Assembly (NCBI GenBank): GCA_040385245.1
Contig: JAZKHT010000007.1
Location: forward strand, 558,001-622,000
Length of the DNA stretch: 64,000 bases
DNA from: JAZKHT01 sp040385245
Lineage (GTDB): Bacteria > Pseudomonadota > Alphaproteobacteria > Rhodobacterales > Rhodobacteraceae
Direction of reading: 5' to 3'
Both the position numbers and the translations under genes were made by a program. The notes under the pieces are model-generated. The model did not search any database, was not told where the DNA came from, and saw nothing but the letters and a program-made list of their open reading frames with translations. Within the stretch, counting starts at the first letter, position 1. Every line of letters begins with the position of its first letter. Shown in pieces: positions 43,071 through 52,556 of this stretch.

Positions 43071-43766
43071 ATGAAGGCATATCTGCTTTTGCCCTTGCTG
43101 CTGGTGGCAACACCGGTCGCCGCCGAATTTGTTCCGCCCCAAGGGTGCAGCGTCTTTCTGACCGTGCAGTCGCGCGCCTGCCGCGTGTCGAATTACTACA
43201 CATGCAGCGCAGATGCGCCGGGCGACCAGTGGCGCGCGGATTTCGATCAGGAAGGCATCTACTTCATGTCCCGGATCGACCGTGAAGGGCAGTGGGTCGA
43301 AAGCTTTGACCTGAACCCCACCGTGCGGCAAACGCTGGACCCGTCACCGTCGGATCCGGCGTCCTTCTCGGAACTGCTGGCCAGCGGGACCGATACCTTT
43401 GCCTTTGGTCTGTCGGATGACGCTGGCGAAAACTCGCGGGTAAGCGGGTTTGATCGCCTGACCGGGCGCAGCGTCACCATCGACGGCGTGCCCCTGCGCG
43501 AGACAGAGTTTGATTACACCGAAACCGGTCCCGACGGCACGGTTCTGCGCCGGTCGCGCGGCAACGAATATATCCACCCTGACTGGCGTTTGTTCTTTGC
43601 CGGTCCGTCGGAATGGGATGGTGGCGATGGCTATTTGCCCATCGACGGCAGTCCTGTCACCTTTACCTTTCCGGGCGAGGCTGGCTTTGCCGCGACGGAA
43701 CCCCTGTTTGATTGCGATGCGGTGATGTCGCAATGGCAGCCCGACGCAGGGGGCAGCAATGGCTGA
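43071..43766 (+). CDS. Secreted protein of unknown function
   Basis: A 231-residue protein with a clear signal peptide (MKAYLLLPLLLVATPVAAEF, cleavage after VAA). The mature part has three early cysteines (positions about 28, 38, 45) and one near the C-terminus, so disulfides are possible. It is rich in Asp, Ser and aromatic residues and predicted mostly beta. I do not recognise a family. It lies 49 bases after gltD and overlaps the GFA-family gene by 8 bases, so it is presumably co-transcribed with the glutamate-synthase genes. ATG at 43062 is an alternative start. Confidence 0.8.
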   Translation: MKAYLLLPLLLVATPVAAEFVPPQGCSVFLTVQSRACRVSNYYTCSADAPGDQWRADFDQEGIYFMSRIDREGQWVESFDLNPTVRQTLDPSPSDPASFSELLASGTDTFAFGLSDDAGENSRVSGFDRLTGRSVTIDGVPLRETEFDYTETGPDGTVLRRSRGNEYIHPDWRLFFAGPSEWDGGDGYLPIDGSPVTFTFPGEAGFAATEPLFDCDAVMSQWQPDAGGSNG

Positions 43767-44211
43767 GGTGTTGGAACAGCGCAGCGGCGGGTGCCTGTGC
43801 GGGGCGGTCCGGTTTCAGGCGGGGCTGACCACGACCAATTTCGGCGTCTGCCATTGCCCGATGTGCCGCCGCTGGACCGGGTCCGCCCTGCTGGGCATCA
43901 GCGTGCCGACCGAAAACATCGTCTGGACTGGGGCCGACCACATCGCCACGCGCCAATCCTCGGGTTGGGCTATGCGGGCATGGTGCCGCGACTGCGGATC
44001 GCACCTGTATTTCCGCGTGACAGCCGACAGTGCCTGGTCGGGGGCCACCGAATTGCCCATCGGCCTGTTTGATGATGCGAACGGCCTGACGATGACGAAC
44101 GAAATCTACATCGACCACAAACCCGACAGTTTTGGCTATGCCGGCACGGGCCGCAAATTGCTGACCCGGCAGGACTGCATCGACAAATTCAGCCTGCTTG
44201 GCACCGAGTGA
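43759..44211 (+). CDS. GFA-family zinc protein
   Basis: A 150-residue protein of the glutathione-dependent formaldehyde-activating (GFA) fold, which binds zinc. Cysteine motifs are GCLCGAVRF, HCPMCRRWTG and CRDCGSHL. GFA itself was described as spontaneously or enzymatically aiding S-hydroxymethyl-glutathione formation, but most family members have no proven function. It overlaps the secreted gene upstream and ends 13 bases before gltB. Confidence 0.88.
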   Translation: MAEVLEQRSGGCLCGAVRFQAGLTTTNFGVCHCPMCRRWTGSALLGISVPTENIVWTGADHIATRQSSGWAMRAWCRDCGSHLYFRVTADSAWSGATELPIGLFDDANGLTMTNEIYIDHKPDSFGYAGTGRKLLTRQDCIDKFSLLGTE

Positions 44212-44224
44212 AAAGGAACACGCC

Positions 44225-47200
44225 ATGACCCTTTATGATGACGCCTGGGTAAAGGCCGAAGAAGCCAAGCGCGCCTGGCTCGATGCGAACGGGCTGTACA
44301 AATCCGACGATGAACACGCGTCCTGCGGGGTTGGGTTGGTCGTGTCGATCTCGGGCAAGCCGTCGCGCAAGGTGGTGTCGGCGGGGATTGATGCGCTAAA
44401 GGCGGTCTGGCACCGGGGGGCCGTCGATGCCGATGGCAAGACCGGCGACGGCGCAGGTATCCATGTGCAGATTCCGGTTCGGTTTTTCTATGATCAGGTC
44501 CGCCGCACCGGACACGAACCCGATGTGAACAAGTTGATTGCGGTTGGTCAGGTTTTCCTGCCCCGCACCGATTTTGGTGCGCAGGAACGCTGCCGCACGA
44601 TTGTCGAAACCGAAGTTTTGCGCATGGGCCATTACATCTATGGCTGGCGTCACGTCCCGGTGAACACCGAAGTGCTGGGCGACAAGGCCAACGCAACGCG
44701 GCCCGAAATCGAACAGATCCTGATCCGCTGTGACAAGGACATTGATCAGGAACAGTTCGAGCGCGAGCTGTACATCATCCGTCGCCGCATCGAGAAGGCG
44801 GCACTGGCCGCGCAGATTCAGGGCGTCTACCTGTGCTCGCTGTCCTGCCGGTCGATCATCTACAAGGGCATGATGCTGGCCGAACAGGTGGCGGTGTTCT
44901 ACCCCGACCTGATGGACGAACGCTTTGAATCCGCGTTTGCGATTTATCACCAGCGCTATTCCACCAACACCTTCCCGCAGTGGTGGCTGGCGCAACCTTT
45001 CCGCATGCTGGCCCACAACGGCGAGATCAACACGCTGAAGGGCAACGTCAACTGGATGAAGTCCCACGAAATCCGCATGGCGTCGAACAACTTTGGCGAC
45101 GCCGCCGAAGATATCAAACCGATCATCCCGATGGGCACCAGCGACAGCGGCGCACTGGATGCCGTGTTTGAGGTGTTGGTGCGGTCGGGCCGGTCGGCTC
45201 CGATGGCCAAAACGATGATGGTGCCCGAGGCGTGGTCAAAGGCCACGACCGACATGCCGCAGGCTTGGGCGGACATGTATGCCTATTGCAACGCGGTGAT
45301 GGAACCGTGGGACGGCCCCGCCGCACTTGCCATGACTGATGGGCGCTGGGTTTGTGGCGGGCTTGACCGCAATGGCCTGCGCCCGATGCGCTATGTCGTC
45401 ACCGGCGACGGCCTGCTGATCGCAGGGTCCGAGGCGGGGATGGTGCCTGTCGATGAAACCACGGTGCGCGAAAAGGGCGCGCTGGGGCCGGGGCAGATGA
45501 TCGCCGTCGATATGGCCGAGGGGCGGCTGTATCACGACGCCGAAATGAAGAACAAACTGGCCGCCAGCCAGCCCTACAGCGAATGGATCGAAAAGGTCGT
45601 CGACCTGAACAGCCTGCTGCGCGACGTGCCCGAAGGCGCGCTGTTCACTGGATCCGACCTGCGCAAACGCCAGATTGCGGCTGGCTACACGGTCGAGGAA
45701 CTGGAACAGGTTCTGGCCCCGATGGCCGAAGACGGCAAGGAAATGGTCGCATCCATGGGTGACGACACGCCCGCTGCGGTGCTGTCGTCGGTTTACCGGC
45801 CCCTCAGCCACTTCTTCCGCCAGAACTTCAGCCAGGTCACGAACCCACCCATCGACTCGTTGCGCGAAGGGCGGGTGATGTCGCTGAAGACCCGGTTTGG
45901 CAACCTGAAGAACGTGCTGGACGAAAGCTCGGCCCAGGCGGAAATTCTGGTGCTGGAAAGCCCGTTCATCGCCAATTCCGAATTCGACGTGATGGTGCAG
46001 AAGTTTGGCGATCAGGTCGCCTTCATCGACTGCACCTTTCCGGCGGGTGGCGGGCAGGATGCGCTGCGGATCGGTCTGGAACGCATCAGGGCCGAGGCCG
46101 AGGATGCCGTGCGGTCCGGCGCGGGCCATCTGGTGCTGACGGATCAGGGACAGGGCACCGATACGGTTGCCATGCCGATGATCCTTGCCACAAGTGCCGT
46201 TCATTCATGGCTGACGCGCAAGGGGCTGCGGACGTTCTGTTCGGTCAACGTGCGGTCGGCGGAATGTATCGACCCACATTATTTTGCCGTTCTGATCGGC
46301 TGTGGGGCGACGACCGTCAACGCCTATCTGGCGCAGGATTCCATCGCCGACCGCATTTCGCGCGGCCTGCTGGATGGCACCCTGACCGATGCGATGCGCC
46401 GCTATCGCGACGCCATCGACGCGGGCCTGCTGAAAATCATGTCCAAGATGGGTATCTCGGTCGTGTCATCCTACCGCGGCGGCCTGAACTTTGAGGCGGT
46501 GGGCCTTTCGCGCGCCATGGTGGCCGAATACTTCCCCGGCATGCACAGCCGGATTTCCGGCATCGGTCTGCACGGTATCCAGATCAAGCTGGAAGAGGTT
46601 CATGCCAAGGGCTGGCGCGGTGGGGCCGACGTTCTGCCCATCGGCGGGTTCTACAAGGCGCGCCGGTCGGGTGAAAAGCACGCATGGGAAGCGCAGACGA
46701 TGCACATGCTGCAATCGGCCTGTGATCGCGCCAGCTATGACATCTGGAAGCAGTATTCGGCAGCAATGCGGGCCAATCCCCCGATCCACATCCGCGATCT
46801 GCTGGACATCAAGGCATTGGGCAAACCCGTTCCGATCGAAGAGGTGGAATCCATCACCTCGATCCGCAAGCGGTTCGTGACGCCGGGCATGTCGCTGGGC
46901 GCGCTGGGGCCAGAAGCGCACAAAACGCTGAACGTCGCAATGAACCGCATCGGTGCAAAATCTGACAGCGGCGAAGGCGGCGAAGATCCGGCGCATTTCG
47001 TGCCCGAACCGAACGGCGACAATCCGTCGGCCAAGATCAAGCAGGTGGCGTCGGGCCGCTTTGGCGTGACGGCGGAATACCTGAACGCCTGCGAAGAACT
47101 GGAAATCAAGGTCGCGCAGGGTGCCAAGCCCGGCGAAGGCGGCCAGCTGCCCGGCATGAAGGTGACGGCGCTGATCGCGCGGCTGCGCCATTCGACCCAA

Positions 47201-48763
47201 GGCGTGACGCTGATTTCGCCGCCGCCGCACCACGACATCTATTCCATCGAAGACCTTGCGCAGTTGATCTATGACCTGAAGCAGATCAACCCGCGTGCCA
47301 AGGTGACGGTCAAACTGGTTTCGGCCAGCGGCGTCGGCACCATCGCGGCGGGCGTGGCCAAGGCCAAGGCGGATGTCATCCTGATCTCGGGCCACAATGG
47401 GGGCACGGGGGCCAGCCCCGGCACGTCGATCAAATACGCGGGCCTGCCGTGGGAAATGGGCCTGACCGAGGCGCATCAGGTTCTGGCAATGAACAACCTG
47501 CGCGAACGTGTCACCCTGCGCACCGATGGCGGTCTGCGCACGGGCCGCGACGTGGTGATGGCCGCGATGATGGGGGCCGAGGAATACGGCATCGGCACCG
47601 CCGCCCTGATCGCGATGGGCTGCATCATGGTGCGCCAGTGCCAGTCCAACACCTGCCCGGTCGGCGTCTGCACCCAGAACGAGGCGTTGCGCGCCAAGTT
47701 CACCGGAACGGCGGACAAGGTGGTGAACCTGATCACCTTCTACGCGCAAGAGGTGCGGGAACTGCTGGCCTCCATCGGGGCGCGGTCGATGGATGAAATC
47801 ATCGGGCGGGCCGACCTGCTGACCCAAGTCAGCCGGGGGTCGGCGCATCTGGATGACCTTGACCTGAACCCGCTGCTGATCACCGTGGATGGGGCCAGCA
47901 AGATCACCTACGACCGCAGCAAACCGCGCAACGCGGTGCCCGACACCCTGGATGCCGAGATCATACGTGACGGTGCGCGCTTCTTTGAAGACGGCGAAAA
48001 GATGCAACTGTCCTATGCCGTGCGCAACACGCTGCGCACCATCGGGACCCGCGCTTCCAGCCATATCGTGCGCAAGTTCGGTATGAAGAACAGTCTTCAG
48101 CCGGACCATCTGACGGTGAAACTGTCCGGGTCCTGCGGCCAGTCTCTGGGGGCCTTTGCGGTGCGCGGCCTGAAGCTGGAGGTGATGGGCGATGCCAACG
48201 ACTACGTCGGCAAGGGCCTTTCAGGCGGCACCATCGTGGTGCGCCCGCAAATGTCCAGCCCGCTGAAGGCAGAGGAAAACACGATCATCGGCAACACGGT
48301 GCTGTATGGCGCAACCGACGGCTATCTGTTCGCATCGGGCCGTGCGGGCGAACGCTTTGCCGTGCGCAACTCGGGTGCCACGGTCGTGGTCGAAGGCTGC
48401 GGGTCGAACGGTTGCGAATACATGACCGGCGGTATTGCGGTCATTCTGGGCCGCATCGGCGCGAACTTTGGGGCCGGGATGACCGGGGGCATGGCCTATG
48501 TCTATGATCCGCAAGGTGTGGCCGAGGATTTCATGAACCTGGAAAGCCTGGTCACCTGCGCTGTCGGCCACCCCCATTGGGAAACGCAACTGCGCCACCT
48601 GATCGAACGCCATGCGGTCGAAACCGGATCAAAGCTGGCGCAGCGTATCCTGTCCGACTGGGCGGAAGAGCGGGCGAATTTCCTGCAAATATGCCCAAAG
48701 GAAATGCTGGTCCACTTGCCGCACCCCCTGAGCGACGAGGCGCAGCGCGTTCCCGCCGAATAA
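44225..48763 (+). CDS. gltB: Glutamate synthase large subunit GltB
   Basis: A 1512-residue enzyme producing two glutamates from glutamine and 2-oxoglutarate. The class II amidotransferase nucleophile is the Cys in EHASCGVGLVVS, preceded by about 40 residues removed as a propeptide in homologues. The central and FMN-binding synthase domains follow; the [3Fe-4S] cluster cysteines are in CIMVRQCQSNTCPVGVC. A GltB beta-helix ends the protein. The ATG at 44225 has AAAGGA upstream; the longer in-frame form from 44198 is inside the GFA gene. Confidence 0.97.
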   Translation: MTLYDDAWVKAEEAKRAWLDANGLYKSDDEHASCGVGLVVSISGKPSRKVVSAGIDALKAVWHRGAVDADGKTGDGAGIHVQIPVRFFYDQVRRTGHEPDVNKLIAVGQVFLPRTDFGAQERCRTIVETEVLRMGHYIYGWRHVPVNTEVLGDKANATRPEIEQILIRCDKDIDQEQFERELYIIRRRIEKAALAAQIQGVYLCSLSCRSIIYKGMMLAEQVAVFYPDLMDERFESAFAIYHQRYSTNTFPQWWLAQPFRMLAHNGEINTLKGNVNWMKSHEIRMASNNFGDAAEDIKPIIPMGTSDSGALDAVFEVLVRSGRSAPMAKTMMVPEAWSKATTDMPQAWADMYAYCNAVMEPWDGPAALAMTDGRWVCGGLDRNGLRPMRYVVTGDGLLIAGSEAGMVPVDETTVREKGALGPGQMIAVDMAEGRLYHDAEMKNKLAASQPYSEWIEKVVDLNSLLRDVPEGALFTGSDLRKRQIAAGYTVEELEQVLAPMAEDGKEMVASMGDDTPAAVLSSVYRPLSHFFRQNFSQVTNPPIDSLREGRVMSLKTRFGNLKNVLDESSAQAEILVLESPFIANSEFDVMVQKFGDQVAFIDCTFPAGGGQDALRIGLERIRAEAEDAVRSGAGHLVLTDQGQGTDTVAMPMILATSAVHSWLTRKGLRTFCSVNVRSAECIDPHYFAVLIGCGATTVNAYLAQDSIADRISRGLLDGTLTDAMRRYRDAIDAGLLKIMSKMGISVVSSYRGGLNFEAVGLSRAMVAEYFPGMHSRISGIGLHGIQIKLEEVHAKGWRGGADVLPIGGFYKARRSGEKHAWEAQTMHMLQSACDRASYDIWKQYSAAMRANPPIHIRDLLDIKALGKPVPIEEVESITSIRKRFVTPGMSLGALGPEAHKTLNVAMNRIGAKSDSGEGGEDPAHFVPEPNGDNPSAKIKQVASGRFGVTAEYLNACEELEIKVAQGAKPGEGGQLPGMKVTALIARLRHSTQGVTLISPPPHHDIYSIEDLAQLIYDLKQINPRAKVTVKLVSASGVGTIAAGVAKAKADVILISGHNGGTGASPGTSIKYAGLPWEMGLTEAHQVLAMNNLRERVTLRTDGGLRTGRDVVMAAMMGAEEYGIGTAALIAMGCIMVRQCQSNTCPVGVCTQNEALRAKFTGTADKVVNLITFYAQEVRELLASIGARSMDEIIGRADLLTQVSRGSAHLDDLDLNPLLITVDGASKITYDRSKPRNAVPDTLDAEIIRDGARFFEDGEKMQLSYAVRNTLRTIGTRASSHIVRKFGMKNSLQPDHLTVKLSGSCGQSLGAFAVRGLKLEVMGDANDYVGKGLSGGTIVVRPQMSSPLKAEENTIIGNTVLYGATDGYLFASGRAGERFAVRNSGATVVVEGCGSNGCEYMTGGIAVILGRIGANFGAGMTGGMAYVYDPQGVAEDFMNLESLVTCAVGHPHWETQLRHLIERHAVETGSKLAQRILSDWAEERANFLQICPKEMLVHLPHPLSDEAQRVPAE

Positions 48764-48765
48764 CC

Positions 48766-48793
48766 AAAAGGCCCCCTTCATGGGGGCCTTTTT
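48766..48793 (+). terminator. Rho-independent terminator after gltB
   Basis: GGCCCCC, loop TTCAT, GGGGGCC, TTTTT: strong stem and T run immediately after the stop codon. Confidence 0.88.
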
Positions 48794-48894
48794 ACCCCAC
48801 CCTGATGGCAAGTCGCGGGGTTTATGCCCATACGCCTTTGTCCCGCCCCGCGGGCGCTTGACCCTGTCGCTTTGTTCGTGGCTAAGGTGACCGC

Positions 48895-49635
48895 ATGGCC
48901 GATAAACCCACCCCGAAACCCCGCAAGCCAAAGGTCGCCAAGGCGGACCTGTCCGCGCCGCTTCCCCTGAAGAAACGCGCGCTGGGTTGGATCGGGCGTG
49001 GCCTTGCCGGTGTCGCGGGGTTTTTCGGACTGTTGATCGTACTCTATTCCTTTGTTCCGGTCCCGACGACGCTTTACATGATGGGCGAAAGTGTCCGTCT
49101 GGGCGGGGTAGAGCGTGACTGGGTCGGCTGGGACGACATCACGCCTGCGATGGCACGGTCGGTTGTCGCGGCCGAGGATGCGAATTTCTGCCTGCACTGG
49201 GGCTTTGACATGGCCGAGATCCGAAAGGCGGTTGAGGCGGGCAGCAACCGTGGCGCATCCACCCTTAGCCAGCAGGTGGTCAAGAATACCTTCCTGTGGC
49301 ACGGTCGCAGTTGGTTGCGCAAAGCGATGGAGGCGGCGTTGACCCCGGTTGTGGAACTTGTCTGGTCCAAGCGGCGCATCCTTGAGGTATACCTGAACGT
49401 GGCCGAATTCGGCGAAGGCGTCTTTGGTGTCGAAGCGGCGGCGCAGCATCATTTCGGCGTGCCTGCCCGCGATCTGACCGATGTTCAGGCTGCCCGTCTG
49501 GCGGCGGTGTTGCCCGACCCAAAGGGGCGGTCGGCCTCTAACCCGTCCGACTTTGTGCGCAGGCGGACGCGGTCGATCCTGTCGGGTGCCGAGACGATTA
49601 TGGCCGATGGCCGCGCCGCGTGTTTTGAGGAATGA
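48895..49635 (+). CDS. mtgA: Monofunctional biosynthetic peptidoglycan transglycosylase
   Basis: A 246-residue GT51 enzyme that polymerises lipid II into glycan strands. One N-terminal membrane helix (about 40-62, after a basic cytosolic stub). Catalytic motifs: VAAEDANFCLHWGFD (first Glu) and GASTLSQQVVKNTFLW, later LEVYLNVAEFGEGVFG. It sits just before the FzlA-like gene, so both may serve cell division and wall synthesis. Confidence 0.95.
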   Translation: MADKPTPKPRKPKVAKADLSAPLPLKKRALGWIGRGLAGVAGFFGLLIVLYSFVPVPTTLYMMGESVRLGGVERDWVGWDDITPAMARSVVAAEDANFCLHWGFDMAEIRKAVEAGSNRGASTLSQQVVKNTFLWHGRSWLRKAMEAALTPVVELVWSKRRILEVYLNVAEFGEGVFGVEAAAQHHFGVPARDLTDVQAARLAAVLPDPKGRSASNPSDFVRRRTRSILSGAETIMADGRAACFEE

Positions 49636-49719
49636 CCAAACCCTGACCAAGCGGGGATTGAATTCCGGCCCGTGTCGGGGCAATGAAACAGAACCGTTAC
49701 CGCCGGGATAGCACAGCAG

Positions 49720-50385
49720 ATGATCCGCCTTTACCATTTCCCCCTGTCGCCCTTTTGCCGGAAGGTGCGCCTGACCCTGGCCGAAAAGCGCCTTGAAGTG
49801 GAATTGGTCGAAGAACGATACTGGGAACCGTCACCCGATTTCCTGCGCCGCAACCCTGCGGGAAAGGTGCCGGTGCTGAAAATGGACAATCGCGTGATGT
49901 CCGAAAGTCAGGCGATCTGCGAATTTCTTGAAGAATCCGTGCCGCAGCCGCCCCTGATGCCCCGCGACCCCGAAGCGCGCTATGAGGTGCGCCGCCTGTG
50001 CGCCTGGTTCGACGACAAGTTCCACGAAGAAGTGACGTCGAAGTTGCTTTATGAACGGGTGAACAAGAAGATCATGGCGCAGGGCTACCCGGATTCAAAG
50101 AACGTGAAATCGGGTGCCAGCCGGATCAAATACCACATTGATTATCTGGGCTGGCTGCTGGACCAGCGGCGCTGGTTGGCGGGCGATGTGATGACGCTGG
50201 CCGATTTCACGGCGGCGGCGCATCTGTCCTGTCTGGATTACATCAGCGACGTGGACTGGAACCGGTCGCCCGCTGTCAAGGACTGGTACGCCAAGATCAA
50301 ATCGCGCCCCAGCTTCCGCACCTTGCTGGCCGATCAGGTGCCGGGCTTTCCGCCCCCCGCCCATTACGCCGATCTGGATTTCTGA
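49720..50385 (+). CDS. fzlA: Glutathione-transferase-fold protein, probable FzlA
   Basis: A 221-residue GST-like protein beginning MIRLYHFPLSPFCRKVRLTL with the thioredoxin-fold N-domain (NPAGKVPVLKMDN, SESQAICEFLEE) and an all-helical C-domain. The tail PPPAHYADLDF resembles, as I recall, the conserved C-terminal end of FzlA, the alphaproteobacterial FtsZ-binding division protein. In Caulobacter FzlA curves FtsZ filaments and signals to wall synthesis. Position between mtgA and queG supports this. A generic GST is the alternative reading. Confidence 0.72.
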   Translation: MIRLYHFPLSPFCRKVRLTLAEKRLEVELVEERYWEPSPDFLRRNPAGKVPVLKMDNRVMSESQAICEFLEESVPQPPLMPRDPEARYEVRRLCAWFDDKFHEEVTSKLLYERVNKKIMAQGYPDSKNVKSGASRIKYHIDYLGWLLDQRRWLAGDVMTLADFTAAAHLSCLDYISDVDWNRSPAVKDWYAKIKSRPSFRTLLADQVPGFPPPAHYADLDF

Positions 50386-50390
50386 CCACC

Positions 50391-50441
50391 GCCGGGGGCT
50401 TCGCGCCCCCGGACCCCCGCGGGATATTTAAGCAGAAAGGA
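50391..50441 (+). repeat. Copy 1 of a structured intergenic repeat
   Basis: Hairpin CCGGGGGC-TTCGC-GCCCCCGG (50392-50412), then ACCCCCGCGGG-ATATTT and a purine-rich AAAGGA ribosome site directly before the queG GTG at 50451. Matched by the copy at 56887-56943. I recall this element as widely dispersed in Rhodobacterales genomes (not verified). Confidence 0.75.
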
Positions 50442-50450
50442 ACAGGGGAC

Positions 50451-51476
50451 GTGCAGGCGCTGAAACAGCGACTGGTGGCGCGGGCTTTGGACGAGGGATT
50501 CGCCAAAGTCGGTATCTGCGCGCCCGATGCCGTGCCCGAAGCGGCAGACCGTTTGCGCGCCTTTCTTGCGGCGGGGCGGCACGGCCAGATGGACTGGATG
50601 GCGTCGCGGGAAGGGTGGCGCGGATCGGCAGCCGCACTGTGGCCCGAGGCGCGGTCGGTGATCATGCTGGCGGAATCCTATGCGCCCGAAAATGATCCTT
50701 TGGCGGTGTTGGCACAGACTGACCGGGCGGCGGTGTCGGTCTATGCGCAGGGCAAGGATTACCACGATCTGGTCAAGCGGCGGCTGAAGCGGTTTGGGGG
50801 ATGGCTGGTGGGCGCAACGGGGGCCGAGATCAAGGTGTTCGTTGACACGGCCCCGGTGATGGAAAAGCCACTGGCGCAGGCCGCAGGTCTGGGTTGGCAG
50901 GGCAAGCACACCAATCTGCTGGGCCGCGATCTGGGCAACTGGTTCTTTTTGGGCGCGATCTTCACCACGCTCGATCTGCCGAAGGACGCGCCTGAAATCA
51001 GCCATTGTGGTAGCTGCACCGCCTGTCTGGACATCTGCCCGACGAACGCCTTTCCTGCGCCCTATCAACTGGATGCGCGGCGGTGCATTTCTTATCTGAC
51101 CATCGAACACAAAGGGCCGGTGGACGAGGGGTTGCGCGCCCTGATGGGCAACCGCATCTATGGCTGCGACGATTGTCTGGCCGTGTGCCCGTGGAACAAG
51201 TTCGCCGTCGTCGCGCGGGACATCGGATATCAGCCGCGCGTGGGGGCGCCGCATCTGGCGGAACTGGCGGTGCTGGATGACGCCGCCTTTCGTGCGCGGT
51301 TCGCGGGCAGCCCGATCAAGCGCATCGGGCGCGACAGGTTCGTGCGCAATGTCCTGTATGCCATCGGCAATTCCGGGCTGCCCTCGCTTGGGCCCGTTGC
51401 CGCCGGATTGGTGGACGACCCCGACGTGGCGGTGGCCGATGCCGCGCGCTGGGCGGTGGCGCGGCTGACCGATTGA
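50451..51476 (+). CDS. queG: tRNA epoxyqueuosine(34) reductase QueG
   Basis: A 341-residue cobalamin-dependent iron-sulfur enzyme that completes queuosine at the tRNA wobble position. Two ferredoxin-type clusters are visible: CGSCTACLDICPTNAF and CDDCLAVCPWNKF. A HEAT-like helical C-terminus follows. The GTG start sits 10 bases after the AAAGGA of the upstream repeat. It follows the FzlA-like gene by about 65 bases. Confidence 0.96.
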   Translation: MQALKQRLVARALDEGFAKVGICAPDAVPEAADRLRAFLAAGRHGQMDWMASREGWRGSAAALWPEARSVIMLAESYAPENDPLAVLAQTDRAAVSVYAQGKDYHDLVKRRLKRFGGWLVGATGAEIKVFVDTAPVMEKPLAQAAGLGWQGKHTNLLGRDLGNWFFLGAIFTTLDLPKDAPEISHCGSCTACLDICPTNAFPAPYQLDARRCISYLTIEHKGPVDEGLRALMGNRIYGCDDCLAVCPWNKFAVVARDIGYQPRVGAPHLAELAVLDDAAFRARFAGSPIKRIGRDRFVRNVLYAIGNSGLPSLGPVAAGLVDDPDVAVADAARWAVARLTD

Positions 51477-51530
51477 TCGCGGCGCTGCCGGTGTTAGGGT
51501 GACCCCGTGCAAGCTGCAAAGGGGTGGATC

Positions 51531-52298
51531 ATGGGCAATCGTCTGGCGGGCAAGGTTGCCATCGTTTCGGGTGGCGCGGGTGGTTGTGGTGCTGCGGCGG
51601 TGCGCCTGTTCGCGGCGGAAGGGGCGGCCGTCGGGATCATCGACCGCGATGCCGTGCGGGGGCAGACGCTGGCGGATGAGCTGACCGCCGCCGGGCACCG
51701 CGTTGTCTTTGCCGGAGCGGATGTCGCGCGGAAGGTGCAGGTGGAGGCGGCGGTCGCGGCGGTGGTGGCCGCCCTTGGCCCGGTGAACGTGCTGTTCAAC
51801 CATGCGGGCACCATCGTGATCAAACCCTTCCTAGAGACCGAGGAAGAGGATTGGGATTTCCTGTTCGATGTGAACGTCAAATCCATGTATCTGATGACCC
51901 GCGCCGTGCTGCCGCACATGATTGCGCTGGGCAAGGGGGCCATCGTCTGCACCTCCAGCATATCGGCCGTCTATGCCACCCCGATGGAGGTGCTGTATGA
52001 CGCCACCAAAGGCGCTTGCCACATGTTTGCCCGCGCGATTGCGGTCGAATTCCGTGACAAGGGCATCCGCTGCAATGCGATCTGTCCGGGGTTCATCGAA
52101 ACCCCGCATGGCCTGCGCGAGGTGAAGGAGCTGACCGCGCTGGGTGTCGACGTGTCCGAGGCGGCGATCAGGTCGGCGCAGGGGCGGCTGGGCCAACCCG
52201 AAGACATCGCCCGCGCCGCGCTGTATCTGGCGTCCGATGACGCCGAGTTCATCACCGGCACGCAGCTGTTCGTCGATGGCGGATTCAGCGCGGTCTAG
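51531..52298 (+). CDS. SDR-family oxidoreductase
   Basis: A 255-residue classical short-chain dehydrogenase. Cofactor motif AIVSGGAGGCGAAAVRLF, NHAG in FNHAGTIV, catalytic Ser-Tyr-Lys in TSSISAVYATPMEVLYDATK, and the C-terminal TGTQLFVDGGFSAV. An Asp (IIDRDAV) after the second strand suggests NAD(H). Substrate unknown. Start MGNRLAGK chosen by AAAGGGG seven bases upstream. Confidence 0.92.
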   Translation: MGNRLAGKVAIVSGGAGGCGAAAVRLFAAEGAAVGIIDRDAVRGQTLADELTAAGHRVVFAGADVARKVQVEAAVAAVVAALGPVNVLFNHAGTIVIKPFLETEEEDWDFLFDVNVKSMYLMTRAVLPHMIALGKGAIVCTSSISAVYATPMEVLYDATKGACHMFARAIAVEFRDKGIRCNAICPGFIETPHGLREVKELTALGVDVSEAAIRSAQGRLGQPEDIARAALYLASDDAEFITGTQLFVDGGFSAV

Positions 52299-52385
52299 GC
52301 GAAAGACCGCAAGACCGAGGCACGCGGTTTTGGGAAATGGTGATTCCGTGCTAGGATGCCCGACCGTCAGACAGAGGAGGACAGC

Positions 52386-52556
52386 ATGACCAAGCATCTT
52401 GCCGACCATCGCACCCCGTCACAGGGCGGGCGGGTCAAGGCCTTCATGCAATTGGCCCGCAAAACGCGCGAGGGCTGGCACCGCGTCGAAGGAAAGCCCC
52501 CCACCAACCGCCGCCTGGTCGAATTCCTGCGCATCGCGCGAGGACGGATGGCGTGA
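52386..52556 (+). CDS. Small basic protein of unknown function
   Basis: A 56-residue ORF (start MTKHLADHRT) with a strong GAGGAGGA site. It is rich in Arg, Lys and His (RKTREGWHRVEGKPPTNRR), predicted helical and basic, so nucleic-acid or membrane-surface binding is possible. It lies right at the left edge of the atypical segment; its C-terminal RGRMA may be natural or the result of an insertion. No function recognised. Confidence 0.55.
   Translation: MTKHLADHRTPSQGGRVKAFMQLARKTREGWHRVEGKPPTNRRLVEFLRIARGRMA

Noticed and set aside
46466..48109. A 547-codon open frame antisense to gltB
   Set aside because: Shadow of gltB; the translation has no domain and is rich in His and Arg.
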